From contig JAMWBQ010000004.1 of NCBI GenBank assembly GCA_023819315.1, positions 1-42,063 on the forward strand: a DNA stretch of 42,063 bases. The letters run 5' to 3'. The stretch is from Candidatus Omnitrophota bacterium. Lineage in GTDB: Bacteria; Omnitrophota; Gorgyraeia; Duberdicusellales; 4484-171. Positions 9,080 through 18,797 of the stretch are shown here, piece by piece (positions within the stretch are counted from its first letter, which is position 1; each line of letters opens with the position of its first letter). A program made the position numbers and the translations under genes. The notes beneath the pieces are model-generated. The model worked only from the letters and a program-made list of their open reading frames with translations, was not told the origin of the DNA and did no database searches.

Positions 9080-10507
9080 ATGAATAATTATCTTAAGTTA
9101 GAGAAAATAGTTAAAGAAGTCGGTAATCCTTATGAGGAAACTTATTTCCCCAAGGATGGGTATATAAGAGAAATTTTGGATAATTTCCAAGAGGAGAAAC
9201 TTGTTTCTTTAGGGGGAAGATTAATAGCTAAACGAGAACACGGTAAGTCTATATTTGGTCATATTGCTGATATTTCTGCCAAAATACAGATATATGCTCG
9301 CCTAGATATTTCCTCCCTTAGCTACCAGCTTCTAAAAGGGTTAGATATCGGTGATATCGTAGGTATAAAAGGTAACCTTTTTAAGACAAGAACAGGAGAG
9401 ATAACTGTATTGGTTAAAGAGCTTAAACTTTTATCTAAATCTTTAAGGACATTGCCTGAAAAATGGCATGGTTTAAAAGATATAGAGACAAGGTATCGGC
9501 AAAGGTATATAGACTTAATAGCTAATGTATCTACGAGAGAAGTTTTTCTTAAAAGAGCAAAGATTATAAATTTTATAAGGGATTTCTTTAATCAAAATGG
9601 TTATATTGAGGTAGAGACGCCTATCCTACATCCTATTGCCGGAGGAGCAAGTGGTAAACCTTTTGTTACCCATCATAATGCTACGGATAGCGATGTTTAT
9701 TTGAGGATAGCTCCTGAACTTTATCTAAAGCGCCTTATCGTAGGTGGATTTGACAAGGTTTACGAAATAGGTAAGAGCTTTCGTAACGAAGGTATTTCCG
9801 TAAGACATTCTCCTGAGTTTACTATGTTGGAAGCTTACTGTGCTTATGAGGATTATAATTATATGATGGGATTGTGCGAAGAGCTATTTTCAAAATTGGT
9901 TAAGGAATTCAACCACAGCTCATTACTACTAAATTGTCAAAGTAAAAGAATAGATTTTACCCCTCCCTGGCCAAGAGTTTCTTTTTCACAATTGTTTAAG
10001 GATGAATTTGGTGTACTACCTGATGATGAGCAGAGTATAGTTTTAGATAAGATATGTAAAAAATTAAATCTTTCTCTAAGTGAATTATCCCGTTCACAGA
10101 TTATTAATATAACTGAGGATTTAATTGAAAAACATTATCCTCAAGATAAACCTACATTTGTTACTGATTTTTTTAATTGGACATCTCCTTTAGCTAAGAC
10201 TAAGAAGGGTAATCCTTATATATTAGAGAGATTTGAATTGTTTATTGGTGGGATAGAAGTAGCTAATAGTTATTCCGAGCTTAATGACCCTATAGAGCAG
10301 AGGAAAAGGCTCCTTGAACAGATAAAATTAGAGGAAGATTCTGGTAAAATAGATGAAGATTTCCTTTTAAGCTTAGAGTATGGTATGCCACCAACAGCAG
10401 GGTTAGGGATAGGTATAGATAGATTAATTATGATTTTATTGGACCAGTCCTCAATAAGAGATGTGATACTTTTTCCTCTGCTTAAACCTTTACCTAATGA
10501 TTCTTGA
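9080..10507 (+). CDS. lysS: Lysyl-tRNA synthetase, class II
   Basis: Charges tRNA-Lys. The N-terminal OB-fold anticodon-binding domain spans about residues 40-140. The class II catalytic core shows FLKRAKIINFIRDFF (motif 1), SFRNEGISVRHSPEFTMLEAY (motif 2) and GLGIGIDRLIMIL (motif 3). Length is 475 aa. The ATG at 9080 is chosen over an in-frame TTG at 9044 because that TTG lies in the -35 box of the promoter. The gene overlaps lolC by 11 bp. The lysS-lolC-lolD linkage is common in diderm bacteria. Confidence 0.96.
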   Translation: MNNYLKLEKIVKEVGNPYEETYFPKDGYIREILDNFQEEKLVSLGGRLIAKREHGKSIFGHIADISAKIQIYARLDISSLSYQLLKGLDIGDIVGIKGNLFKTRTGEITVLVKELKLLSKSLRTLPEKWHGLKDIETRYRQRYIDLIANVSTREVFLKRAKIINFIRDFFNQNGYIEVETPILHPIAGGASGKPFVTHHNATDSDVYLRIAPELYLKRLIVGGFDKVYEIGKSFRNEGISVRHSPEFTMLEAYCAYEDYNYMMGLCEELFSKLVKEFNHSSLLLNCQSKRIDFTPPWPRVSFSQLFKDEFGVLPDDEQSIVLDKICKKLNLSLSELSRSQIINITEDLIEKHYPQDKPTFVTDFFNWTSPLAKTKKGNPYILERFELFIGGIEVANSYSELNDPIEQRKRLLEQIKLEEDSGKIDEDFLLSLEYGMPPTAGLGIGIDRLIMILLDQSSIRDVILFPLLKPLPNDS

Positions 10508-11651
10508 GTTCCATTTAGCTAAACGTTATCTTTTTAGAGGTAGAGCCAAACATATTTCTTTTATAAGTGTAGTGGCTTGTTTAGGAATTACCTTAGGTAT
10601 AGCTACTCTAATTATTGTTATTTCCGTGATGAATGGTTTTGATAGAGACTTAATGGATAAGTTACTTAAGTTTAATTATCACCTAACTTTAGAAAGCACA
10701 GATTATAATAAATTAGCTCGTATCAGGGAGATAGTAAAAGGATGGGGAGAGGTAAGTAATGTTTCTATTTTCGCTACTACTCAAGTTTTTGTTAATCTGG
10801 ATAACTATATTTTTCCTGTTAGAGTAATAGGAATTGATTTTGATGATTCTAAAGAGAAAGAGGAGTTTACTAAATACATCGTGGAGGATAGAGGGGGTGA
10901 AGGAGTATTTGTTGGTGAGGGATTAAGGCGAAGGATTGAGTTTGACGATAATATAGAGCTTTATCCTTTAGGAAGAGTATTAGATTTGGTTAGGGAAAGA
11001 GTAAGAGGTTATTTTAAAGTTGGTTTATACGAGGCAGATACTTGTTTAGTTACTGATTGGCAGAAGGTGAGAAGTTATTCTTCTACATATTCTTTATCCT
11101 TAGGTATTAGATTGCATAATCCCTTTGAAGCAAAAATAATCAAGGAGAGACTAAATGATATGTTTAAAGATGAGTTTTTCATTACTACCTGGATAGATTC
11201 TAATCGCGCATTATTTTCTGCCCTTAAGTTAGAGAAATTAGCGATGTTTATACTTTTGAGTTTGATTACCGTGGTTGCTTCTTTTGCCATATTTTCTATT
11301 TTGACGGTTAAGGTAGTAGAAAAAACAAAGGATATAGGTATACTTAAGTCTTTGGGTTTTACTAACAAAAGAGTTTTAACTATATTTAGTTTACAGGGGA
11401 TACTACTTGGTCTTATAGGGGTGTTCTTGGGAGTTATACTGGGATTGGGGTTATGTTTTATTTTGAAGAAGTACCCATTTATAAGAATACCCGAGGAGTT
11501 CTATTATACTGAGTATCTACCTGTTTTTGTAGATTACGGTGATACTTTTTTGATAGTGATTTTAGGTTTTTTTCTTTCTGTGATTTCTAGTTTTTTCCCT
11601 GCATTGAGGGCAGCAAGGTTACCTGTGAGTGAGGCTTTGCGTTATGAATGA
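10497..11651 (+). CDS. lolC: LolC/LolE-type lipoprotein-releasing ABC permease
   Basis: Inner-membrane permease of the FtsX/MacB fold, 384 aa. One helix near the N-terminus follows FHLAKRYLFRGRAKHISFISV, then a periplasmic domain of about 200 residues, then three C-terminal helices. ILKSLGFTNKRVLTIF and the final PALRAARLPVSEALRYE are typical of LolC/E. It should work with the LolD ATPase encoded next to extract lipoproteins for the outer membrane. A single permease gene implies a homodimeric LolF-like arrangement, though a second permease elsewhere cannot be excluded. It overlaps lolD by 8 bp. Confidence 0.9.
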   Translation: MILEFHLAKRYLFRGRAKHISFISVVACLGITLGIATLIIVISVMNGFDRDLMDKLLKFNYHLTLESTDYNKLARIREIVKGWGEVSNVSIFATTQVFVNLDNYIFPVRVIGIDFDDSKEKEEFTKYIVEDRGGEGVFVGEGLRRRIEFDDNIELYPLGRVLDLVRERVRGYFKVGLYEADTCLVTDWQKVRSYSSTYSLSLGIRLHNPFEAKIIKERLNDMFKDEFFITTWIDSNRALFSALKLEKLAMFILLSLITVVASFAIFSILTVKVVEKTKDIGILKSLGFTNKRVLTIFSLQGILLGLIGVFLGVILGLGLCFILKKYPFIRIPEEFYYTEYLPVFVDYGDTFLIVILGFFLSVISSFFPALRAARLPVSEALRYE

Positions 11652-12339
11652 GTTGGTAAAAGTTGTTTCTGTAACAAAGATATATTCAAATAGTGAAGAT
11701 AAAGTTTATGCATTGAGAGATGTATCATTATCAATTTTTGAGAATGATTACTTAGCCATTTTAGGGCCATCAGGGGCGGGTAAGTCTACACTTCTTCATA
11801 TTATAGGAGGATTAGATAATCCTACAGAAGGTGAGGTTTTATTTAGAGGTAATAGTATATACAGAATGAACGATAAAGATTTATCTATATGGAGGAATTT
11901 AAATGTAGGTTTTGTTTTCCAATTTTATCATCTTATTGAAGAATTAAATGTGATGGAGAACATTTCTTTAGCTTATTGGGTTAATAAAAGGGATGATAGA
12001 AAAATATCTTTAAAAAATGTAGAAGAATTGCTAAAATACTTAGATATAGGAGGAAGGAGTAAGTTTTTCCCTTCACAGTTAAGTGGTGGGGAAAAACAGA
12101 AGGTAGCTATAGCGAGGGCGCTAATTAATGAACCTCAACTGATCCTGTGCGATGAGCCTACAGGTAATTTAGACAGAGATTCCCAAAAGAAAGTAATAGT
12201 TCTTTTACAAAAGTTAAATAGAGAAAAGAATAAGACAATTGTTTTAGTTACCCATAATTGGGAGTTAGCTAAACAAGCTAAAAGGGTAATTTTTATTAAA
12301 GAGGGACAGTTGATTGATATTAAAAGTTTAGATAATTGA
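11644..12339 (+). CDS. lolD: LolD-type ABC transporter ATPase
   Basis: Nucleotide-binding subunit of the lipoprotein-release transporter, 231 aa. It has Walker A GPSGAGKS (residues 41-48), a Q-loop (FVFQFYHL), signature LSGGEKQ, Walker B LILCDEP with an intact GNLD D-loop, and the H-loop VTHN. The ATG at 11644 gives an 8-bp overlap with lolC and a natural MNELVKVVSVTKIY start; a GTG at 11629 is less likely. Close MacB-type ATPases look alike, so the Lol assignment rests on the neighbouring permease. Confidence 0.9.
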   Translation: MNELVKVVSVTKIYSNSEDKVYALRDVSLSIFENDYLAILGPSGAGKSTLLHIIGGLDNPTEGEVLFRGNSIYRMNDKDLSIWRNLNVGFVFQFYHLIEELNVMENISLAYWVNKRDDRKISLKNVEELLKYLDIGGRSKFFPSQLSGGEKQKVAIARALINEPQLILCDEPTGNLDRDSQKKVIVLLQKLNREKNKTIVLVTHNWELAKQAKRVIFIKEGQLIDIKSLDN

Positions 12340-12363
12340 AGTTTATTATAGGGAGGCGTAATG

Positions 12364-13239
12364 ATGAAAGTCTATTTGAATGGGAAATGGTTAGATAAGA
12401 AGGAGGCAAAGGTTTCTGTATTTGACCATGGATTTCTATATGGAGATGGAGTTTTTGAAGGAATAAGAAGTTATAATTGCCTTGTATTTAAGTTGCGAGA
12501 GCATATAGATAGATTGTACAACTCTGCACAAGCTATAATGTTACAGATACCTCTTAGTAAGGAAGAGATGATTAATGCAATTTTAAAAACTTTAATAATA
12601 AATAGTTTAAAGGATGCCTATATAAGGGTGGTCGTCTCAAGGGGAGAAGGTGATTTAGGTCTTGATCCAAGAAAATGTTATGGGAATGAGACCGTGGTGA
12701 TAATTACTGATAAAATAGTTCTTTATCCTCAGAAGCTTTACCAAAATGGTATGGCAATAGTTACTGTGCCTACGGTAAGAAATATACCTGAAGCATTAAA
12801 TCCCCAGATAAAGTCTTTAAACTATTTGAATAATATTTTAGCTAAAATTGAGGCAATCAATTCAGGAGTAGAAGAAGCGTTGATGCTTAATCATTTGGGT
12901 TACGTTGCTGAATGCACGGGAGATAATATTTTTATAGTGAAGAAAGATGAACTTTTCACACCTCCTCAGTATATGGGAACTTTAAGAGGAATTACGCGGG
13001 ACACTGTTTTGGAGATAGCTAAGAGTAAAGGAATTGGCACTTACGAGAATGTTTTAACCAGATACGATATATATACAGGTGATGAGTGTTTTCTTACAGG
13101 AACAGCGGCGGAAATTATTCCTGTTGTTATGGTTGATGGTAGAAAGATTGGGAATGGCAAAGTAGGTAAGATAACCAAGTTGATAATGGGTGAATTTAGA
13201 AATTTAACTAAAACCGAGGGGATAAGATATTCTCTTTAA
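12364..13239 (+). CDS. ilvE: Branched-chain amino acid aminotransferase (class IV PLP)
   Basis: Class IV PLP aminotransferase, 291 aa, most like IlvE, which interconverts branched-chain amino acids and their 2-oxo acids. Seen are DHGFLYGDGVFEGIR near the N-terminus, PQIKSLNYLNNILAK with the PLP-binding lysine, EEALMLNHLGYVAECTGDNIFIV, and LTGTAAEIIPV. GGGAGG at 12351-12356 is best spaced for ATG 12364; ATG 12361 directly before it is also possible. D-amino-acid transaminase and aminodeoxychorismate lyase share the fold. The gene lies between lolD and mcsA in the same run. Confidence 0.9.
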   Translation: MKVYLNGKWLDKKEAKVSVFDHGFLYGDGVFEGIRSYNCLVFKLREHIDRLYNSAQAIMLQIPLSKEEMINAILKTLIINSLKDAYIRVVVSRGEGDLGLDPRKCYGNETVVIITDKIVLYPQKLYQNGMAIVTVPTVRNIPEALNPQIKSLNYLNNILAKIEAINSGVEEALMLNHLGYVAECTGDNIFIVKKDELFTPPQYMGTLRGITRDTVLEIAKSKGIGTYENVLTRYDIYTGDECFLTGTAAEIIPVVMVDGRKIGNGKVGKITKLIMGEFRNLTKTEGIRYSL

Positions 13240-13263
13240 TTTTAAAAGGAGATTTTTAATTCT

Positions 13264-13758
13264 ATGTTGTGCGATATATGTCATAAAAAGATAGCTACAG
13301 TTCATCTTACAGAGATTGTAGAAGGTAAAGTTATGGAGCTACATATCTGTCAGGATTGCGCTAAAAATAAGGCTGAAGAATTAAAACAACAACTAAATAT
13401 CTCCGATTTCTTAGGAGGATTAACTTTGGAAGGTGAAGATAATAAGAGTATGTCGATAAAATGCTCCTTCTGTGGAACTACTTTTTACGATTTTAAGAAA
13501 AAGGGCAGATTAGGGTGCGCAAAATGTTACACTCATTTTAAATCTCAACTGTTACCACTTATTAAAAAAATCCATGGTTCTAACGAACATAAGGGTAAAT
13601 TACCTAAGAAAGTTGAAGAGAAAGTAATCGTAGATAGGAATTTAAAGATTTTAAAAGAACGATTAGAACGGGCGGTAAAATTGGAAGCTTACGAAGATGC
13701 AGCAAAGTTAAGAGATGAGATAAGAGAGTTAGAGAAGAAAGTTCGTAAAGAAGACTAA
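13264..13758 (+). CDS. mcsA: McsA-like activator of the protein arginine kinase
   Basis: Zinc-binding adaptor of 164 aa. CDICHKK and CQDC form the first zinc cluster; CSFC and CAKC form the second. The C-terminus carries a UVR motif, ERAVKLEAYEDAAKLRDEIRELEKK. In Bacillus McsA activates McsB and helps deliver substrates to ClpC. It is directly followed by mcsB and clpC. CtsR, the repressor that usually precedes mcsA in Firmicutes, is absent; ilvE occupies that place. Confidence 0.93.
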   Translation: MLCDICHKKIATVHLTEIVEGKVMELHICQDCAKNKAEELKQQLNISDFLGGLTLEGEDNKSMSIKCSFCGTTFYDFKKKGRLGCAKCYTHFKSQLLPLIKKIHGSNEHKGKLPKKVEEKVIVDRNLKILKERLERAVKLEAYEDAAKLRDEIRELEKKVRKED

Positions 13759-13767
13759 GATGAGATT

Positions 13768-14811
13768 ATGTTTGAGAGTTTTTTTGAGAATAAAAAAAGT
13801 TGGTTGAGTAGCGAGGGACCTGATTCCGATATAGTTATTTCTACCCGTATAAGATTAGCAAGAAATATTGAAGGTTATCCCTTCCCTAATAGAGCAACTT
13901 TGGCTCAGAAGAATCAGGTATTTTTGAAAGTAGGGGAAGCCTATCCTAAGATAGAACATTTGGATAGTGCCTTCTTTTTACCTATGGAGTCGATAGATGA
14001 TTTGGATAGACAATTTCTCCTTGAACGGCATTTAATAAGCCAAGAGCATATGCATTATCCTCGAGGTAAGGGGTTGATTCTATCTCGATCAGAGGTAGTT
14101 TCTATAATGATAAACGAAGAGGACCATTTACGTATGCAAGTTATAGTATCGGGTTTTGATTTAGTTAAAGCGTGGAGAATAATAAATAAAATAGATGATG
14201 AAATATCAACTTATTTACTCTTTTCTTTTTCTCCCGAGATTGGTTATCTTACTTCTTGTCCTACTAACGTAGGGACAGGACTCAGAGCATCGTGTATGTT
14301 ACATTTACCGGCATTAGTTATGACTAAAAGGGTTGATAAGATATTGGAATTATTAGCAAAGTTATCTTTTACTACCCGTGGATTATTTGGAGAAGGAACG
14401 CAAGCTTTAGGAAATTTTTTCCAGATTTCCAATCAGGTAAGTTTAGGAATGTCGGAAGAAGAGATAATGGATAGTTTAGCAGGAGTGGTAAAACAAGTAA
14501 AAGAGCAGGAGTTAAATGCAAGAGAAAATCTACTTAAACGTTATCTTCCTACTCTTGAGGATAGTGTATGGCGTGCCTGGGGTATACTTAAGTGTTGCCG
14601 ATTGATTTCTACTAAGGAGGCTTTGTCACATCTTTCTATGTTACGTTTAGGTGTAGATTTAGGGATAATCAAAGAGGTAGGGAAAGATATAATAAACCGT
14701 TTTTTTATTATGATTCAACCAGCTCATTTACAAAAAATAGAGGGTAAAGTTTTAAAGGAAGAGGAGAGAGATTATATAAGGGCAGAGTTAATAAGAGAAA
14801 AACTAAGTTAA
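13768..14811 (+). CDS. mcsB: Protein arginine kinase McsB
   Basis: Phosphagen-kinase-fold enzyme that phosphorylates protein arginines and marks proteins for ClpC-ClpP degradation. The 347-aa sequence has STRIRLARNIEGYPFPNR at the N-terminus, the catalytic-loop region SCPTNVGTGLRASCMLHLPAL, and TRGLFGEGTQALGNFFQISNQ near the C-terminus. It is slightly shorter than B. subtilis McsB. It starts 9 bp after mcsA and ends 24 bp before clpC, so the three genes form one functional unit. Confidence 0.95.
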   Translation: MFESFFENKKSWLSSEGPDSDIVISTRIRLARNIEGYPFPNRATLAQKNQVFLKVGEAYPKIEHLDSAFFLPMESIDDLDRQFLLERHLISQEHMHYPRGKGLILSRSEVVSIMINEEDHLRMQVIVSGFDLVKAWRIINKIDDEISTYLLFSFSPEIGYLTSCPTNVGTGLRASCMLHLPALVMTKRVDKILELLAKLSFTTRGLFGEGTQALGNFFQISNQVSLGMSEEEIMDSLAGVVKQVKEQELNARENLLKRYLPTLEDSVWRAWGILKCCRLISTKEALSHLSMLRLGVDLGIIKEVGKDIINRFFIMIQPAHLQKIEGKVLKEEERDYIRAELIREKLS

Positions 14812-14835
14812 TTAATAAATTTTAGGAGGTAAGAT

Positions 14836-17265
14836 ATGTTTAATCGATTTACAGAAAGAGCAAGAAAAGTTCTTGTTTTAGCAAAAGAAGAAGCAAGAAG
14901 GTTCAATCACGATTATATAGGCACAGAACATATCCTCTTAGGATTAATAAGGGAAGGAGAAGGTGTAGCTTGTGCTGTGTTACAGAATTTAGGTATAAAT
15001 CTTGATGTTTTAAGAAGAGAGATAGAGAAGTTAATTGTTGCTGGTAATACTGCCTCTACTTTAGGAGATATACCTTTTACCCCTCGTGCTAAGAAAGCTT
15101 TGGAGTTATCTGCGGAAGAGGCGCGTTATTTAGGCCACAATTATATAGGAACAGAACATATCCTTTTAGGATTGATAAGAGAGGGAGAGGGATTGGCATC
15201 GCAAGTTCTTTTTAGTATGGGAGTTGATATCGATAAAGTTAAGGAGGAGATAGGTACACTTCTTGGGAGTATTCATCCTGTAGGCGGGACTTCCACAACG
15301 CATTCTAAAACGCCAGCTTTAGATTCTTTTGGTAGAGACCTTACTAAGTTAGCCAGAGAAAATAATCTTGACCCTGTTATTGGTAGAGAGAAGGAGATAG
15401 AGAGAGTTATTCAGATACTCTCTCGTAGGACAAAGAATAACCCTGTGCTTTTGGGAGAAGCTGGAGTAGGTAAGACAGCTATCGTGGAAGGTTTAGCTCA
15501 AAGTATCACTAAAGGCAATGTGCCTGAAGTCTTAAGAAATAAACGAATTATTGTTTTAGACCTTGCCTTAATGATTGCCGGGACAAAATATCGTGGACAA
15601 TTTGAAGAAAGAATTAAAGCGGTTATGGAGGAGATAAAACGTTCCAAAGATGTTATTTTATTTATTGATGAGTTCCATACCCTGGTTGGTGCAGGAGCAG
15701 CTGAAGGAGCAATAGATGCTTCTAATATTTTGAAACCATCCCTTTCCCGCGGTGAGATACAGTGTATCGGTGCTACAACTTTAGATGAATATAGGAAATA
15801 TATAGAGAAAGATGCAGCTTTGGAAAGAAGGTTCCAGTCTATTTACGTTGAACCAAATACTGTAGAGGAAACGATAGAGATTCTTAGAGGTTTACGTGAT
15901 AAATACGAAGCGCATCATAGAGTGAAGTTTTCTGATGAAGCTTTAGAAGCAGCAGCAAAATTATCGGATAGGTATATTTCCGGTAGGTATCTGCCTGATA
16001 AGGCAATAGATTTGATAGATGAATCAGGAGCAAGAGCACGTTTAACTGTTCTAACTGTTCCTGATTCTATAAAGGAATTAGAGGAAGAACTCAATGAGGT
16101 GGTTAAAGAGAAAGAAGCTCTTATAAAACAACAGGATTTTGAAGCGGCAGCTAAATTAAGAGATGAGGAGAAAAAGTTAAAATTGAAGTTAGAAAACTTA
16201 AGAAAAGATTGGTCGAAGAAGAGAGACCAAATTATTCCCGAAGTTACTGTGGAAGATATTGCTAAGCTTGTTTCCCAGATAACTGGTATACCTCTGTATC
16301 GTTTAGAAGAGAAAGAATCGGAGAAACTTTTACGTATCGAAGATGTTTTAAGTAAAAGAGTAGTAGGACAAAAAGAAGCTATAGAGTCTATAGCAAGAGC
16401 TGTGCGTAGAGCACGAGCGGGTATAAAAGAACCGCGTCGGCCAATAGGTTCGTTCATATTTTTAGGTCCTACAGGAGTAGGAAAAACTCTTTTGGCAAGA
16501 GCGTTAGCGGAGTTTATGTTTGGTGATGAAGAAGCACTATTACAGTTGGATATGAGTGAGTATATGGAGAAGTTCAATGTTTCTCGTTTGATTGGTGCTC
16601 CTCCTGGTTACGTGGGATACGAAGAAGGTGGTCAACTTACCGAGAAAGTTAGGAGAAGACCGTATTCAGTTGTTTTACTTGATGAAATAGAAAAGGCGCA
16701 TCCCGATGTTTTTAACCTTCTCCTCCAGATATTAGAGGAAGGTAGACTCACTGATAGTTTTGGTCGCAAAGTAGATTTTCGTAATACGATTTTAATAATG
16801 ACTTCTAATATTGGTGCAGAGATAATAAGGAAGAGAGGTTCGTTAGGATTTAAGACCATTACTGAAGAGATTAGTTACGACGAGATGAAAATGCATCTTT
16901 TAGAAGAAGTAAAGAAAACCTTTAAGCCAGAGTTTTTAAATAGGATAGATGAAATTATCGTGTTTAGACCATTGAATAAAGAAGATTTGGTAACAATTGT
17001 AGATATAGAGATTAAAGAAGTGAATAAGAGACTTAGAGAACAGGGATTAGAAGTAGAACTTACCCCTCAGGCTAAGGAGTTCTTTATCGAGAGAGGTTTT
17101 GACCCTGTTTTTGGTGCACGTCCTTTGAAGAGGATTATCCAGAGATTTCTTGAGGATCCCTTATCTGAGGAAATTATCAAGGGAGGTTTCAAAAATAAAA
17201 TTAAAGAGAAAGAAATTTTTAGAATAAAGGTGGGAAGAAAAAATGGAGAATTGAGTTTTGAATAA
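14836..17265 (+). CDS. clpC: ClpC AAA+ unfoldase
   Basis: Hexameric HSP100 unfoldase that feeds ClpP, 809 aa. Two N-terminal Clp_N repeats (each with [17 protein letters not shown]) come first. AAA-1 has Walker [10 protein letters not shown], a short middle region follows with a UVR-like [16 protein letters not shown], and AAA-2 has GPTGVGKT. The RGSLGFK segment around residue 670 is the ClpP-docking loop, which separates it from the ClpB at 39087. A TTAGGAGG ribosome binding site precedes the ATG. It probably acts with McsA and McsB just upstream; no clpP is present in the window. Confidence 0.96.
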   Translation: MFNRFTERARKVLVLAKEEARRFNHDYIGTEHILLGLIREGEGVACAVLQNLGINLDVLRREIEKLIVAGNTASTLGDIPFTPRAKKALELSAEEARYLGHNYIGTEHILLGLIREGEGLASQVLFSMGVDIDKVKEEIGTLLGSIHPVGGTSTTHSKTPALDSFGRDLTKLARENNLDPVIGREKEIERVIQILSRRTKNNPVLLGEAGVGKTAIVEGLAQSITKGNVPEVLRNKRIIVLDLALMIAGTKYRGQFEERIKAVMEEIKRSKDVILFIDEFHTLVGAGAAEGAIDASNILKPSLSRGEIQCIGATTLDEYRKYIEKDAALERRFQSIYVEPNTVEETIEILRGLRDKYEAHHRVKFSDEALEAAAKLSDRYISGRYLPDKAIDLIDESGARARLTVLTVPDSIKELEEELNEVVKEKEALIKQQDFEAAAKLRDEEKKLKLKLENLRKDWSKKRDQIIPEVTVEDIAKLVSQITGIPLYRLEEKESEKLLRIEDVLSKRVVGQKEAIESIARAVRRARAGIKEPRRPIGSFIFLGPTGVGKTLLARALAEFMFGDEEALLQLDMSEYMEKFNVSRLIGAPPGYVGYEEGGQLTEKVRRRPYSVVLLDEIEKAHPDVFNLLLQILEEGRLTDSFGRKVDFRNTILIMTSNIGAEIIRKRGSLGFKTITEEISYDEMKMHLLEEVKKTFKPEFLNRIDEIIVFRPLNKEDLVTIVDIEIKEVNKRLREQGLEVELTPQAKEFFIERGFDPVFGARPLKRIIQRFLEDPLSEEIIKGGFKNKIKEKEIFRIKVGRKNGELSFE

Positions 17266-17278
17266 ATAAAGGCTAGAG

Positions 17279-18043
17279 ATGCTTTTAGTAAATAAAATAG
17301 AGAATTTTTTTAGATACATAGGTGATTTAAGTATTTTTGTTAAGGATGTCTTGGTATGGACACTTTATGGCAAGCGTAAATTAAAAGATTTAGTTAGAGA
17401 TATAATTTTTATTGGTATAGATAGTTTCGGTTTAGTTACGTTAATTTCTTTTTTCATTGGAATAATTATTGCTTTTCAAACTGCCTACCAACTAAAGACA
17501 TTTTCCTCAGAAATATACCTTGCGCCTTTAGTGGCTCTATCTTTAACCAGAGAGTTAGGTCCTGTTATAGGATCTTTAATCGTTGCTGCTAGAAGCGGTG
17601 CCTCTATTACCGCTCAGATAGGAGCAATGAAGATAAGTGAACAGATAGACGCATTAGATGTTATGGGAGTAGAACCAATTAACTATTTGGTTGCCCCTAA
17701 ATTTATAAGCCTAATTTTATCTATGCCACTTTTAGTTATCTACGCAGATTTTTTTGGTATTTTGGGAGGGTATCTTGTGGGATATTTTAAATTTGATATT
17801 CGTTTTGGATTCTATTTCCAGATGACTTTTTCTGCTTTAAAATACAAAGATATTCTTAGTGGTCTTTTAAAAAGTATTTGTTTTGGTAGTATAATTGCCT
17901 TTATTTCTTGCTTTGAAGGGTTAAGACCTCTTTCTTCTTCTGATGTGGCTAAAAGTGTTACAAATTCTGTAGTAAGATCGTTCATTATGATTATAATCTT
18001 TGATTGTATACTTACAGCTTTTTTTTACTTTATATTCGTATGA
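17279..18043 (+). CDS. mlaE: MlaE-family lipid ABC transporter permease
   Basis: Inner-membrane permease of the MCE/Mla lipid transporter, 254 aa, with about five to six hydrophobic helices. Family landmarks are FIGIIIAFQTAYQLKTF, LTRELGPVIGSLIVAARSGASITAQIGAMKISEQIDALDVMGV, and the C-terminal CFEGLRPLSSSDVAKSVTNSVV. It begins 13 bp after clpC and shares an ATGA overlap with the ATPase gene. Together with the next two genes it makes an MlaEFD core, which argues for an outer membrane. MlaA, MlaB and MlaC are not encoded here. Confidence 0.94.
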   Translation: MLLVNKIENFFRYIGDLSIFVKDVLVWTLYGKRKLKDLVRDIIFIGIDSFGLVTLISFFIGIIIAFQTAYQLKTFSSEIYLAPLVALSLTRELGPVIGSLIVAARSGASITAQIGAMKISEQIDALDVMGVEPINYLVAPKFISLILSMPLLVIYADFFGILGGYLVGYFKFDIRFGFYFQMTFSALKYKDILSGLLKSICFGSIIAFISCFEGLRPLSSSDVAKSVTNSVVRSFIMIIIFDCILTAFFYFIFV

Positions 18044-18795
18044 TAAGGGTAGAGGAAATTTCTAAATCATTTGGTGATAAGAAAATATTAGATAGAGTTA
18101 GTTTTACTATTAATCATGGAGAGACATTTTTGATTATTGGGCGTAGTGGTGCAGGTAAAACAGTGCTTCTAAGGTCAATAGTTGGTCTCATTAAACCAGA
18201 TTCAGGGAAAATATTTATCGATGGTAAGGATATTACTAAGTTGGAGAAGAAAGAGGAATTGAATAAGATAAGGGAGAATATTGGTATAGTTTTTCAAGGT
18301 AACGCTCTTTTTGATTTTCTTACCGTAGGAGAAAATGTTGGGTTTATTTTGTCAGAGAAATTAGGTATTCCTTACCAAGAAATAAAAGAGCGTGTGCGTC
18401 AGACTTTAAATCTTGTAGGTTTGAGTAATATAGAGGATTTGTATCCTTACGAGTTGAGTGGTGGTATGAAAAAAAGAGTAGCTATTGCTAGAGTTATAAT
18501 TTATAGACCACAGATAGTTATCTATGATGAACCTACAACACGTGTTGCCCCAATAGCTGTGGATAAGATAGTGACCCTTATAGAAGATTTGCATAAGAAG
18601 TTTTCTGTTACTTCTATAATTGTAACACATGATTTACAGGTTGGTTTGAAATTAGCTGACCGTTTAGCTTTCCTTTTAGGGGGTAGAATTATATTTGAAG
18701 GTAGTAAAGATGAGCTTAGGGAATTAAGGGATGAAAGAGTGGTTCAGTTTTTGCGAGGTAGCGCAGAAGGACCTATAAAGGAAACGGAGGTCTAA
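18040..18795 (+). CDS. mlaF: MlaF-type ABC ATPase with altered D-loop
   Basis: ATPase partner of MlaE, 251 aa. It has Walker A GRSGAGKT, a Q-loop (VFQGNALFDFLTVGENV), signature LSGGMKKR, Walker B IVIYDEP with the catalytic Glu164, and the H-loop VTHD. The D-loop, normally a G-x-D sequence in this family, reads R168-V169-A170 before Pro (DEPTTRVAP), so the usual Asp is lost. All other motifs are intact. ATG 18040 overlaps the mlaE stop as ATGA and is preferred to an upstream start at 18004. It ends 2 bp before mlaD. Confidence 0.9.
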   Translation: MIRVEEISKSFGDKKILDRVSFTINHGETFLIIGRSGAGKTVLLRSIVGLIKPDSGKIFIDGKDITKLEKKEELNKIRENIGIVFQGNALFDFLTVGENVGFILSEKLGIPYQEIKERVRQTLNLVGLSNIEDLYPYELSGGMKKRVAIARVIIYRPQIVIYDEPTTRVAPIAVDKIVTLIEDLHKKFSVTSIIVTHDLQVGLKLADRLAFLLGGRIIFEGSKDELRELRDERVVQFLRGSAEGPIKETEV

Positions 18796-18797
18796 AG

